Origin: Ricinus communis
Lineage: Eukaryota; Streptophyta; Magnoliopsida; Malpighiales; Euphorbiaceae
DNA: 64,000 nt
NCBI RefSeq assembly: GCF_019578655.1
Contig: NC_063257.1
Coordinates: forward strand, 30,477,159 to 30,541,158
Reading direction: 5' to 3'
Of this stretch, positions 23,601 to 34,800 are shown piece after piece. Both the position numbers and the translations under genes were made by a program. Positions within the stretch are counted from its first letter, which is position 1, and every line of letters begins with the position of its first letter. The notes under the pieces were generated by a model. That model was not told the origin of the DNA. It saw only the letters and a list, made by a program, of their open reading frames with translations, and made no database searches.

Positions 23601-25170
23601 CAGGGGTTTGTTTCTACAAATTAATGAATATACCCTCTTACAGGAGTTGTTTTCTTGTATTATAAAATATTCCACTATTTTGGGGTTGTTTTCTAATGTT
23701 GAAAGATATATTGCTTCTACGGGCTTGTTTTCTAATATTGACAAACGTACCCCTCTTACGGGGTTGTTTTCTAATGTTGACAAACATACCTCTCTTACGG
23801 GGTTTGTTTTCTAATATTGATAAATATACCCCTATTATGGTGTTGTTTTCACATATTGATAAATATAACCCTCTTACGGGTTTGTTTTCTAATATTGACA
23901 AATATACCCCTCTTGCGGGGTTGTTTTCTTGTATTAGAAAATATATCACTTTTTTGGGGTTGTTTTCTCATGTTGAAAGATATACCCTTCTTAAGGGGTT
24001 GTTTTCTTTTATTGACAAATATACCCCTCTTACGGGGTTGTTTTCTCATATTAAAAAATATACCACTGTTTTAGGGTTATTTTCTCATGTTGAAAGATAT
24101 ACTGCACTTACGGGGTTGTTTTCCAATATGGACAAACTTACCCCTCTCATGGGGTTGTTTTAATATTGACAAATATACCCCTCTTCCGGGGTTGTTTTCT
24201 CGTATTAAAAAAGATACCTCTTTTTTGGGGTTGTTTTCTAATGTTGACAAACAAACCCCTCTTACGAGGTTGTCTTCTTGTATTATAAAATATACCACTT
24301 TCTTGGGGTTGTTTTATAATGTTGAAAGATATACTGCTATTACGAGATTGTTTTCTAATATTGACAAACATACCCCTATTACGGTGTAATTTTCTTGTTT
24401 TATAAAATTAACACATTGAAGGGGTTGTTTTCTTATATTCATAAATATACCCCTCTCACAGGGTTGTTTTCTAATATTGATAAATATACCCCTCCTACGG
24501 GGTTGTTTTCTTGCTCGTGATAAATATACCCTCTTACAGGTTGCTTTTTAATATTGACAAATATAGGTCTTACGGTGTTGTTTTCTTATGTTAGAAATAT
24601 ATCACTTTTCTGGGTTATTCTCTCATGTTAGAAGGAATGCCACCCCTTCTCAGGGTTGTTTTCTATTATTGACAAATATACCCTCTTGGGGTTGTTTCTC
24701 TTATTAAAATATAACACTTTTTGAGTTTGTTTTCTCATGTTGAAAGATATATCCACTTGAGGTTGTCTTACAATATTAGCAAACCTTACCCTACTCACGA
24801 AGGTTATTTTTCCTAATGACAAATATACCCCTCTCAAGGGGTTATTTTCTAATATTGACAAAGATACCCCTCTTGGGGGATTTGTCTTCTACAATATTGA
24901 CAAACCGCCACCCCTCTCGAGGTTGTTTTACAATAGTGACGATATACCCTCTTACGGGGTTGTTTTCTCCATAATGACAATATCACCCCTCTTCGGGGTT
25001 GTTTTCTAATATTGACAAATATACCACTTTTTGAGGTTGTTTTCTCACTTGACAAATATACCCCTCTTACGGGGTGGTTTTCTAATAATCAAAACCAAAT
25101 ATACCCATCTTACAGGGTTTTTAATATTGACAAACATACCCTCTTTTGGTGTTCAATTTCTAATGTTGAT
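20640..25170. repeat. Indel-rich distal part of array 1
   Basis: From about 20640 the 39-bp register repeatedly breaks through losses in homopolymers (GGGG to GGG, TTTTTT to TTTT) and small insertions. The worst parts are 20640-22450, 22640-22760 and 24500-25170, with more regular stretches between them. The zone ends at the N gap. It may be a decaying array edge or low-quality consensus at a contig end. Confidence 0.75.
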
Positions 25171-25670
25171 NNNNNNNNNNNNNNNNNNNNNNNNNNNNNN
25201 NNNNNNNNNNNNNNNNNNNNNNNNNNNNNNNNNNNNNNNNNNNNNNNNNNNNNNNNNNNNNNNNNNNNNNNNNNNNNNNNNNNNNNNNNNNNNNNNNNNN
25301 NNNNNNNNNNNNNNNNNNNNNNNNNNNNNNNNNNNNNNNNNNNNNNNNNNNNNNNNNNNNNNNNNNNNNNNNNNNNNNNNNNNNNNNNNNNNNNNNNNNN
25401 NNNNNNNNNNNNNNNNNNNNNNNNNNNNNNNNNNNNNNNNNNNNNNNNNNNNNNNNNNNNNNNNNNNNNNNNNNNNNNNNNNNNNNNNNNNNNNNNNNNN
25501 NNNNNNNNNNNNNNNNNNNNNNNNNNNNNNNNNNNNNNNNNNNNNNNNNNNNNNNNNNNNNNNNNNNNNNNNNNNNNNNNNNNNNNNNNNNNNNNNNNNN
25601 NNNNNNNNNNNNNNNNNNNNNNNNNNNNNNNNNNNNNNNNNNNNNNNNNNNNNNNNNNNNNNNNNNNNNN
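25171..25670. other. Assembly gap, 500 N
   Basis: Exactly 500 undetermined bases, which looks like a placeholder length. It hides the right end of array 1 and the left end of the first LTR copy. Confidence 0.99.
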
Positions 25671-28260
25671 CTATTTACTCTTGCGGAGATAGATTTACCA
25701 ATTTACATACCAAATCAAATACATCACCCGATGATGAAGGAGTCAGACTCTTGAATAAAATTGGCGAGAGGACTAACGATCACGAATCCGAAAACGGTAA
25801 AAATGGGGCATGGGTCTCGAGAGTGAGTTAAAATCAAATAATCTAGGGACTATTGCTTCTTCTCGGAAAACATAGATTATTCAAATCGGTATATCAAACC
25901 ATACTATAATCATACCCTACTATTTCCTTCACATAAAATATTAATCATTCGAATCAAAATATCAACCATGCACGTAAATACAAATCACATTATAATCAAA
26001 TACCATAATAAATAAATAAATAAAAATATATATTTACTTTCACGGGACGAGTGGCTCGGTAGAACCCTAAACCCCAAAATCTAATAGCCATTCGGCTCTC
26101 TTAATCCAATAAGACTGGCCGAGAGCAATGCTCGACCGGGGACCTTACCTCTAGTCCGGTCAGCTTAAGTATCCAAATAGCGCGGCCGAGCGATGCTCGA
26201 CCCGGGGACCTTACCTCGACAATTTACACAAATCAGCCCAGAGAGCCATGCTCGACCAGGGCAAACCCATGAAAATCTTATTACATGTCCATGATCATTC
26301 GGTGCACGCGGTCTGATGTAACCATCGGTGGCATGTTCTAAAGCCACGTTTCCCAAGACACAATCATCCATTTAATAAATATCATTGTATAATGAAGTCA
26401 TTTAACCATATCAAATTAATGATTAATAATTAAGAGTAAAACATCAGACAACTCATATGGAAAACTGATTATATATGGTATTATCATAACATTACTATAA
26501 TAATACTTATATTACCTTTAATAATGAATAATTCAGTGAAATTATTTACGTTGCGATACTAATAACCATATTAAGCATGAACTTTCAAAATAGCATATTA
26601 AAATCAAACTTAGCAATAGCGCAATGATTAAATGACTTTAACTCACAGAATTGGGCGACCTCCTAGCTCTGCTCCGGTGCCTCGGTTGGAGCGAGCCGAA
26701 CAGATAGATCATCTAATCACGGAAAACAATTTATCAATACGCTGAGACAATCGATCATTAATCCTGGGTCTAGACTCACCCAGGGTGACGTCAAAATCTC
26801 GACTCGAGGAGAATTCTCTAGAAATCCAGTGAACCTCCCTTACAATACGAACATTACCCCGTAAAAGCGGGTCCAGGGACTGCCGGAAGAACACTTCCAA
26901 TATCCAACAATTTAAACAACGGGAGTCGGGTCCCCGAACTTCACTATTTCCCGGCTCATACCATGACTATCTGAAATAAGGCGGCGACGGCGGACAATTA
27001 TTTTTCACTCATAAAATCATCAAATACTCAATATAACCCAATAGACACAATTAAACCAAGAATTTCTAAAATTAACGGGCTAAAGATAATTAAAGGGCGC
27101 CGATCGCTTCGTCGACTACTTCTCCGTGCGCCCACGGTCCGTCGGCGATCCGAACACACCATCGGACTCACAACGACCCGTTGAAGACGATCCCCGCTTC
27201 CGATTTTTCAATCTGACACCCGATCATCCGGAGAGATTTACGGACGATCTCGACCGTCGATTTGCAAACGAAATCCGATCGCCCAACACGGTGCCATCGC
27301 GAAGCTTGGTGAGAGTCGGGATACATCCTCCGATCACCCATCCTCACGGATCTCGGAAAAACCGCGCCGGTTGCCACTCTGGTTTCACTGCGGGATCTTG
27401 CAACTCCGGCCACGAGCGTCGCCCTTCGCGGAAAGAGCCCTCGCGGGAGGCCCGTCGCCACCATTTCGGCCGCCCAGCCGGAAAGCGGTCGGGCTCGCCT
27501 GAAGCCGCGCCTTGGCGCTCTTCCGCCGCCATTCGCTTCGCCCGGCCCGCGTCGCTCCGTCGGCCGACGCGCGTCGCTCGAAGTCGGCCGGTAGCTCCCA
27601 TGCGCCGGCCAGTCGTGGTAAACGCCTGCGCGTCCTTTCTCTCTCTCCGGCCACTCTCCTCTCTCTCCTCCTTTCTTCTTCCCGATTTCTTTCCCTTCAA
27701 TACTCGACATTTGACCCCTAAACTTTTTCTTATTGCAATTTGGTCCCTCAACTTTCTTAATTACTTACAATTTCATCCTGCATAATTCTAATTTCACCCC
27801 CAAACTTCTTTTTAGCCTTTCAATTAAGCCCTTAACTATTTAATTTGGGCCAAATCCGAATTATTGAAAATACACAATTACAAAATACCCCCACCGTGAG
27901 CATATTTATTTACGAAAATACCAAACTCACAAATTTCCATTAAACCCTCACAAAAATAAAATTATAATTTCAATCCTTATTCCAAAATAAATTTCCAATT
28001 TAGTCCTAACACACAATTAAATTAAATAATCAAATTCCAACTTAAAATTTAATACTACTAATCAATTATAATACCAATTTTCCCAAAATTTTTTTATAAA
28101 AACATCCTTTATAATTTCTTCCAAAATTTTCCAATATATAATTTTATTTATATAAATATGCATTTGGGAAAATTTGAATAACCAAAATATAATCATTTCT
28201 CAAATAGTTTACTTGAATAAAAATAAAGCTAAAATTAACTTAAATAAAAACTCACTATTA
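25671..28260 (-). mobile_element. LTR copy (putative 3' LTR, minus strand), left end hidden in the gap
   Basis: Aligns by eye with 29266-31813: the same CATCACCCGATGATGAAGG start region, the GACGAGTGGCTCGGTAG block, a G+C-rich centre with CTCTCTCTCC runs, and an A+T-rich end. Similarity stops near 28260, before the GGGTGTTACA terminus seen in the other copy, so this LTR is truncated or rearranged. Open frames in its G+C-rich centre (27126-27785 and neighbours) overlap on both strands, are not conserved in the sister copy, and are not credible proteins. Confidence 0.75.
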
Positions 28261-29036
28261 CATCTTTACTTACTTTATAATCATCACTGATAAAAAACTT
28301 TATTATCTTAGAAAAATACTTTTATAAAATCGTAAAATCTCTAGCCATTTTTCTTTATATAAAATTCTACAATATCGCGCGCCAGGGTGATGATGCCCCC
28401 TGTCACCAAGGGTTGCAATGCACGATGTATGATGCATGTCCTAAAATGAATTTAAGTATGCCTAACAGTGAAATGCCATATGCATTCTTACGGGACTGGG
28501 CGCAATATTGTATTTTAAAACACTTGTTCTACTTAGAAAAATAAACAATGTTCGCTTAAGTTTCTCTGGATTTCCGAGCATCCGAAAACACTCCTGCCAC
28601 CTTTCTTAAGCTTCTTACAACCACAAAACTCAACCATAAAGCTCTAACATCTACTCGACTTCCCAGGCACTAACTTAGGCGCTACTCAATAAGACGATGC
28701 CTGATGCGATGATGAGGCGACTCATGACCGGTGCAACCACGCTCTACACTAAAGCGTACGGTGCCCACCATCGAAACAACAATCAAAGCTTCTAAAGGCG
28801 GTTGCACTAATCAACGGAAAAGCGGCACGAGTCTATCGGCCGGATCTTCCATCGCTACAAAGCTCCTTCGTACGGCGCAAAGACAAGCTCACGAAAGGAA
28901 AACGACTCTCTAACAGAGAAGGGTGAGACAACTGAGTCAATGAAAACAACAAGACAGACTTGATCCTAACTCCGCGGTACGAGAAAAATCTTAACTTAGG
29001 TTGAAGGAAATCTAAACCTAAGCTCGATACTAACTT
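28261..29036 (-). mobile_element. Short non-coding internal region of the LTR element
   Basis: About 780 bp between the two LTR copies. No gag or pol motif is visible in six frames; small frames at 28731-28913 (+) and 28833-29042 (-) are unsupported. The segment includes a GGTGA...TCACC inverted pair near 28387-28410 and ends with a primer-binding-site-like sequence beside the LTR at 29037. The 28261-28385 piece matches neither LTR. This fits a non-autonomous element carrying only cis signals. Confidence 0.6.
29013..29033 (-). other. Primer-binding site, initiator tRNA-Met type
   Basis: On the minus strand, immediately after the LTR end GGTCGTGACA, the sequence reads TTAGTATCGAGCTTAGGTTT. 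It matches the plant tRNA-iMet complement (TGGTATCAGAGC type) with one gap and a few changes. It sets the element's orientation as minus and makes 29037-31853 the 5' LTR. Confidence 0.7.
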
Positions 29037-31853
29037 TGTCACGACCCCACCCGTGGGCCCGTGGCCGACGCTAGGGAATGGGTAGGCTTAAGGCCACCAA
29101 AACCCGTAGTAAGCTGATACTCAACGATTTAAACAAATCTCATCTCAAATTAATATTAATAAAGCCACAAATTATCTTAAATGCTACATTTTACATAATT
29201 TAATCGATGCGCGGAAGAACTAGGCGGACACGAACTCGAGAAAATTTACAAGCGATACATCTACTATTACTCTGCGGAGAATCTAAGATTTACCAATTTA
29301 CATACCAAATCAAATACATCACCCGATGATGAAGGAGTCGGATTCTTGAATAAGAGTCGGCGGGAGAACTATGATCACGAATCCGAAAAAACATAAATGG
29401 AAATCGGTCTAGAGTGAGTTAAAATCAAATAATCTAGGGACTATTGCTTCTTCTCGGAAAACATAGATTATTCAAATCGATTATATCAAACCATCTGTAA
29501 TCGTACCCTACTATTTCCTTCACATAAAATATTAATCATTCGAATCAAAATATCAACCATGCACGTAAATACAAATCACATTATAATCAAATACCATAAT
29601 AAATAAATAAATAAAAATATATATTTACTTTTCACGGGACGAGTGGCTCGGTAGAACCCTAAACCCCAAATTCTAGTAGCCTTTCGGCTCTCTTAATCCA
29701 ACAGGTTTGGCGCCCAGAGAGCAAGCTCGATCAGGGTCCTTACCTCCAGCCTGAACACTTGAATTCCAAATAAGCCGGCGCCCGAGAGCAAGGCTCGATC
29801 GGGACCTTAACTCGGCAATCAAGCGAACTCGGCCCGAGAGCAATGCTCGATCAGGGCAAACAAATCCATAATAACCTTATGTCCATGATCATTACCGGTG
29901 CGCACGCGGTCCTGATGTAACCCATCAGGCGGCATGTTCTACAAGCCACATTTCCCAAATCGCAATCACCACATTTAATAAATATTATTGTCTAATTAAA
30001 TCATTCAAACATATCAAAATAACGATTATCAATTTAGAGTAAGACTTCAGGCAACTCATAAGGAAAACTGATTATATTTGGTATTATCATAACATTACTA
30101 TAATAACACTTATATTACCTTTAATAATTAGTAATTCAGTGAAATTATTTACGTTGCGAAACTAATAACCATATTAAGCATGAACTTTCAAAATAGCATA
30201 TTAAAATCAAACTTAGCAATAGCGCAATGATTAAATGACTTTAACTCACAGGATTGGCGACCTCCTAGCTCTGCTCCGGTGCCTCGGTTGGAGCGAGCCG
30301 AACAGACAGATCAATCTAGTCACGGAAAACAATTTATCAAAACGATGAAACAATTACAATAGATCCTAGGTCTAGATTCCTGGGGTATCTAAGAATCTCG
30401 ACTCGGAACTACCGAAATTCGGCAGAACCTCCCCTACAACACGAACATTACCCCCGTAAAAGCGGGTCCAGGACTGCCGGAAAAACACTCCAAATAACCA
30501 ACAATTTAAACAAGGTCGGGTCCCCAAACTTCCTTATTTCCAGGCTCATACCACTGACTCAAATCGACTATGGCGAATGGTAGCGAGACAAATATTTTGA
30601 CTCACAAAAATCATCAAATACACAATATAATCCAATAGACACAATTAAACCAAGAATTTCTAAAAATAGCGGGCCAAAGAAAATTCTTAGGGGCGCTCGA
30701 TGCATTGACTTCGCCTCCCGTGGCGGGAGTCCGATCGACGATCCGAACACACCATCGGACTCCTGGCAGCCAGCGCTGATGGCGATCCACGCTTCGATTT
30801 TCGATCGACGCGATCATCCGGAGAGATTTGCGGGCGATCTCGTGGTCGATTGCAACGTCGCCACGAAATGATGCCATCGCGAAGCTTGGTGAGAGTCGGG
30901 ATACATCCTCCGATCATCCATCCTCCGAACTCATAGGAAAAAGCCGGGCTGCCACCATTTCTCTCTCCACCGGATCTTGGTCTCTGGCCACCACAGTGTC
31001 GCGGCTAACGCCAAAAGCTCTCGCCGAGGCCGTCGCCACCCAACTCGGCCGCCAACAACGCCGGCTGCAGCGCGATTCTCGCTGGGCCGCTGCCGTCGCC
31101 ATTGCGCTTCGCCAGTGCTGCAGCAGCGCTCGTCGGCCAGTGACTCCACGCCCGTGATGCGCCACCGACGCCCTGCGGCGTCCCCTCACTTCTTCCCCGT
31201 GCCGCCTCTCTCTCTCTCTCCTCCTTTCTTCTTCCCGATTTCTTTCCCTTCAATATCGACATTAGGCCCCCGAACTTTTCCTTACTACAATTTGGTCCCT
31301 CAACTTTCTTAATTACTTACAATTCCATCCTGCAGAATTCCAATTTGACCCCCAAACTTCTTTTTAGCCTTTCAATTAAGCCCCTAACTATTTAATTTGG
31401 GCCAAATTAGAATTAGAAAATACACAATTACAAAAATACCTGGCCAGACATATTTATTTACGAAAATACCAAACTCACAAATTTCCATTAAAACCCCATA
31501 AAAATAAAATTATACTTTCAATCCTTATTCCAAAATAAATTTCCAATTTCTCAAAATTCTTTTATAAAAACATCCTTCACAATTCTACCATAATTTTCCA
31601 ATATATAATTTTACTTATATAAATATGCATTTGGAAAAATTTTGAATAACCAAAATATAATCATTTCTCAAATAATTTACTTGAATAATTTCTTAAAATT
31701 TCAAACTAATTGGGTATAGAAAATAACTCATTTATTTGATTAATATTAAATTTTTCATTAAATAATTTCAAATTAAACCCAATAATAATAAAGCTAAAAT
31801 TAACTTAAATAAAAACTCATTATTAAATATATAAAAAAATTCCGGGTGTTACA
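29037..31853 (-). mobile_element. Complete LTR, 2,817 bp (5' LTR, minus strand)
   Basis: Bounded by TGTCACGACC at 29037 and GGGTGTTACA at 31853, so it has TG...CA ends on either strand. In element orientation it starts TGTAACACCC, a common start of plant Ty3/gypsy LTRs, although no coding domain confirms the superfamily. Internal features include short repeats built around GAGAGCAATGCTCGA (29715-29850) and CT-rich runs near 31205-31250. It is shared with 25671-28260. On the right it abuts array 2 monomer sequence directly, so the element inserted into satellite. The left target-site copy is in the gap. Confidence 0.8.
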
Positions 31854-34800
31854 ACTTTTACGGGGTCGTTTTCTCATATTAAATTATTACACTATTATCT
31901 GGTTGTGTTCTCATATTTATAAATATACACATTTTAGAGGGTTATTTTCTTATATAGACAAATATACCCCTTTTAGGGGATTGTTTTCTCATGTTATAAA
32001 ATTAAACTATTTAACGGGTTGTTTTCTCATACTCATAAATGTACTGAAATTACGGTATTTCCTCCGATTGATAATTATCCCCGTATTACAGGGTTGCTTT
32101 CTCATATTAGAAAATTTACTCCTTCTACAAGGCTGTTTTCTCAGACTCGCAATTACACTAATTTTACGAGGTTATTTTCACAAATTCATAAATATACACG
32201 TTTTACGAGGTTATTTTCTTATATTGATAAATATACCACTCTTACGGGATCGTTTTGTCATATTAAATTATTAGCATTATTATGGGATTATTTTCTTAAA
32301 TTCATAAATATATACATTTTACGGGGTTGTTTTCTTACAGTGACAAATATACCCCTTTTACGGGGTTGTTTTCTCACATTATAAAATTAACCCATTTAAG
32401 GCGTTGTATTCTCATACTCACAAATATACCAAAGTTACGGGATTATTTTCTACGATTGATAAATAGCCCCGTATTACGGGATTGTTTTCTCATATTAAAA
32501 AATTTATCCCTTCTACGAGGCTGTTTTCTCAGACTCGCAATTACACTACTTTTACGAGGATACTTTCTCATATTCATAAATATGCATGTTTTACGGGATT
32601 ATTTTTTTATATTGTTAAATATACCATATTTAAGGGGTTATTTTCTTATATTGATAAATATTCTCCTTTTACGTGGTTGTTTTCTCATATTATAAAATTA
32701 ACCCATTTAAGGGGTTGTTTTCTCATACTCATTAATATACCAAAATTAGGGGGTTATGTTCTCCGATTGATAAATATCCCTGTATTACGGGATTGTTTTC
32801 TCATATTAAAATATTTACCCCTTCTACGAGGTTGTTTTCTTAGACTCGCAATTACACTATTTTTACGGGGCTGTTTTCTCATATTCATAAATATACACAC
32901 TTTACAGGGTTATTTTCTTATATTGTTAAATTTACCACTTTTACGGGGTTATTTTCTCTGATTGATAAATATACCCCTTTCCGAGGTTGTTTTCTGATAT
33001 TATAAAATTAACCCATTTAAGGAGTTATTGTCTCACACTCACAAAAACACCAAAATTACGGGGTTAATTTCTTCGATTGCTAAATATCCCCTTATTACGG
33101 GATTGTTTTCTAATATTTATAAATATACCACTCTTTCGGGGTTCTTAAACTTGCAATTACACGACTTTGACGGGGTTGTTTTCTCAAATTCATAAATATA
33201 CATATTTTACGGGGTTATTTTCTTATTTTGATAAATATACCACTTTTATGGGGTTGTTTTCTCATATTAAATTTTTAGCACTATTATGGGGTTGTTTTCT
33301 CAAATTCATAAATATACACGTTTTACGAGGTTATTTTTTTATATTATAAAATTAACCCATTTAAGGGGTTGTTTCCTCATACCCACAAATATACCAAAAT
33401 TACGGGGTTATTTTCTCTGATTGATAAATATACCCTTTTGTTTCCTTATATTATAAAATTAACCCATTTAAGGGATTGTTTTCTCATACTCACAAATATA
33501 CCAAAATTACAGGGTTATTTTCACCGATTGATAAATATCCCCACATTACGGGATTGTTTTGTCGTATTAAAAAATTTACCCCTTCTACGAGGCTATTTTC
33601 TTAGACTCTCAATTATACTACTTTTACAGGATTACTTTCTCCAATTCATAAATATTCACGTTTTATGGGATTATATTCTCAGATTCATAAATATACATGT
33701 TTTACGGATTTGCTTTCTTATATTAATAAATATACCACTTTCATGGGGTCCTTTTCTCATACTAAATTATTAGCACCATTATGGGGTTGTTTTCTCAAAC
33801 TTATAAATATACACGTTTTACGGAGTTATTTTCTTATATTAACAAATATACCTCTTTTATGGGGTAGTTTTCTCATATTATAAAATTAATCCATTTAAGG
33901 GGTTGCTTTCTCATACTCACAAATATACCATAATTATGGGTTATTTTCTCCGATTGATAAAATTCTCCATATTACGGGGTTGTTTTCTAATATTTTTAAA
34001 CGTACCCCTCTTATGCGGTTGTTTTCTCATATTAAAAAATTTACCGCCTTTACGAGGCTGTTTTTTCAGACTCGCAATTACACTACCTATACGGGATTTT
34101 TTTCTCAGATTCATAAATATACACGTTTTACTGGTCTATTTACTTATATTGACAAATATACTGCTTTTACAGGGTCGTTTTCTCATATTATAAAATTAAT
34201 CTATTTAAGGGGTTGTTCTCTCATACTCATAAATATACCAAAATTACAGGGTTATTTTCTTCGATTGATAAATATCCCCATATTACGAGTTTTTTTTCAT
34301 ATTAATCAATTTACCCCTTCTACGATGCTGTTTTCTCAGACTCGTAGTTATACTACTTTTACGGGATTATTTTCTCAGATTCATAAATATACACGTTTTA
34401 CGGGGCTATTTTCTTATATTGATAAATATACCACTTTTACGGTATTTTTTTGCTTATATTGCCGAATATACCACCTTTGCGGGATTTTTTCTCATATTAT
34501 ACAATTAATCCACTTAAGGGGTTGTTTTCTCATATTCACAAATATACTAAAATTACATGGTTATTTTCTCCGATTGATAAATATCCCCGTATTACGGGAT
34601 TGGCAAATATACCCCTTTTACGGGGTTGTTTTCTAATATTTATAAATATACCCCTCTTACGAGGTTGTTTTCTCATATTAAAAAATTTACCCCTTCTACG
34701 ATGTTGTTTTCTCATTTTAGAAAATTTACCCGTTATACAATGTTATTTCTTAGACTCGCGATTACACTACTTTTACGGAGTTGTTTTCTCAGATTCATAA

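Larger units (their letters stand above)
3265..25170. repeat. Satellite array 1: 39-bp monomers in higher-order repeats
   Basis: About 560 head-to-tail copies of a 39-bp monomer. The common form can be given in two halves: TTGTTTTCTAATATTGACAA and ATATACCCCTCTTACGGGG. Several monomer classes alternate, best labelled by their translated 13-mers: LFSNIDKYTPLTG, LFSCIRKYITFLG, LFSHVERYTALTG, LFSHIKKYTTFLG, LFSNIDKYTPITV and others. Long open frames on both strands (for example 3743-5065 plus and 16327-17112 minus) arise because 39 is a multiple of three. I do not call them genes. The array abuts plastid DNA on the left and a sequence gap on the right. No transposase, tRNA or other gene interrupts it. 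Confidence 0.95.

Noticed and set aside
3265..25170. CRISPR-like array of repeats and spacers
   Set aside because: Units are contiguous tandem monomers with no unique spacers, no leader and no cas genes, in a plant nuclear context.
26060..26080. AACCCTAAACCCC as telomere repeat
   Set aside because: Only one to two imperfect units, present in both LTR copies (also near 29655); it is part of the LTR.
27126..27785. 219-codon open frame and overlapping minus-strand frames in G+C-rich DNA
   Set aside because: Frames overlap on both strands, are arginine/serine/proline-rich as expected from G+C composition, and are not kept in the sister LTR at 30700-31260.
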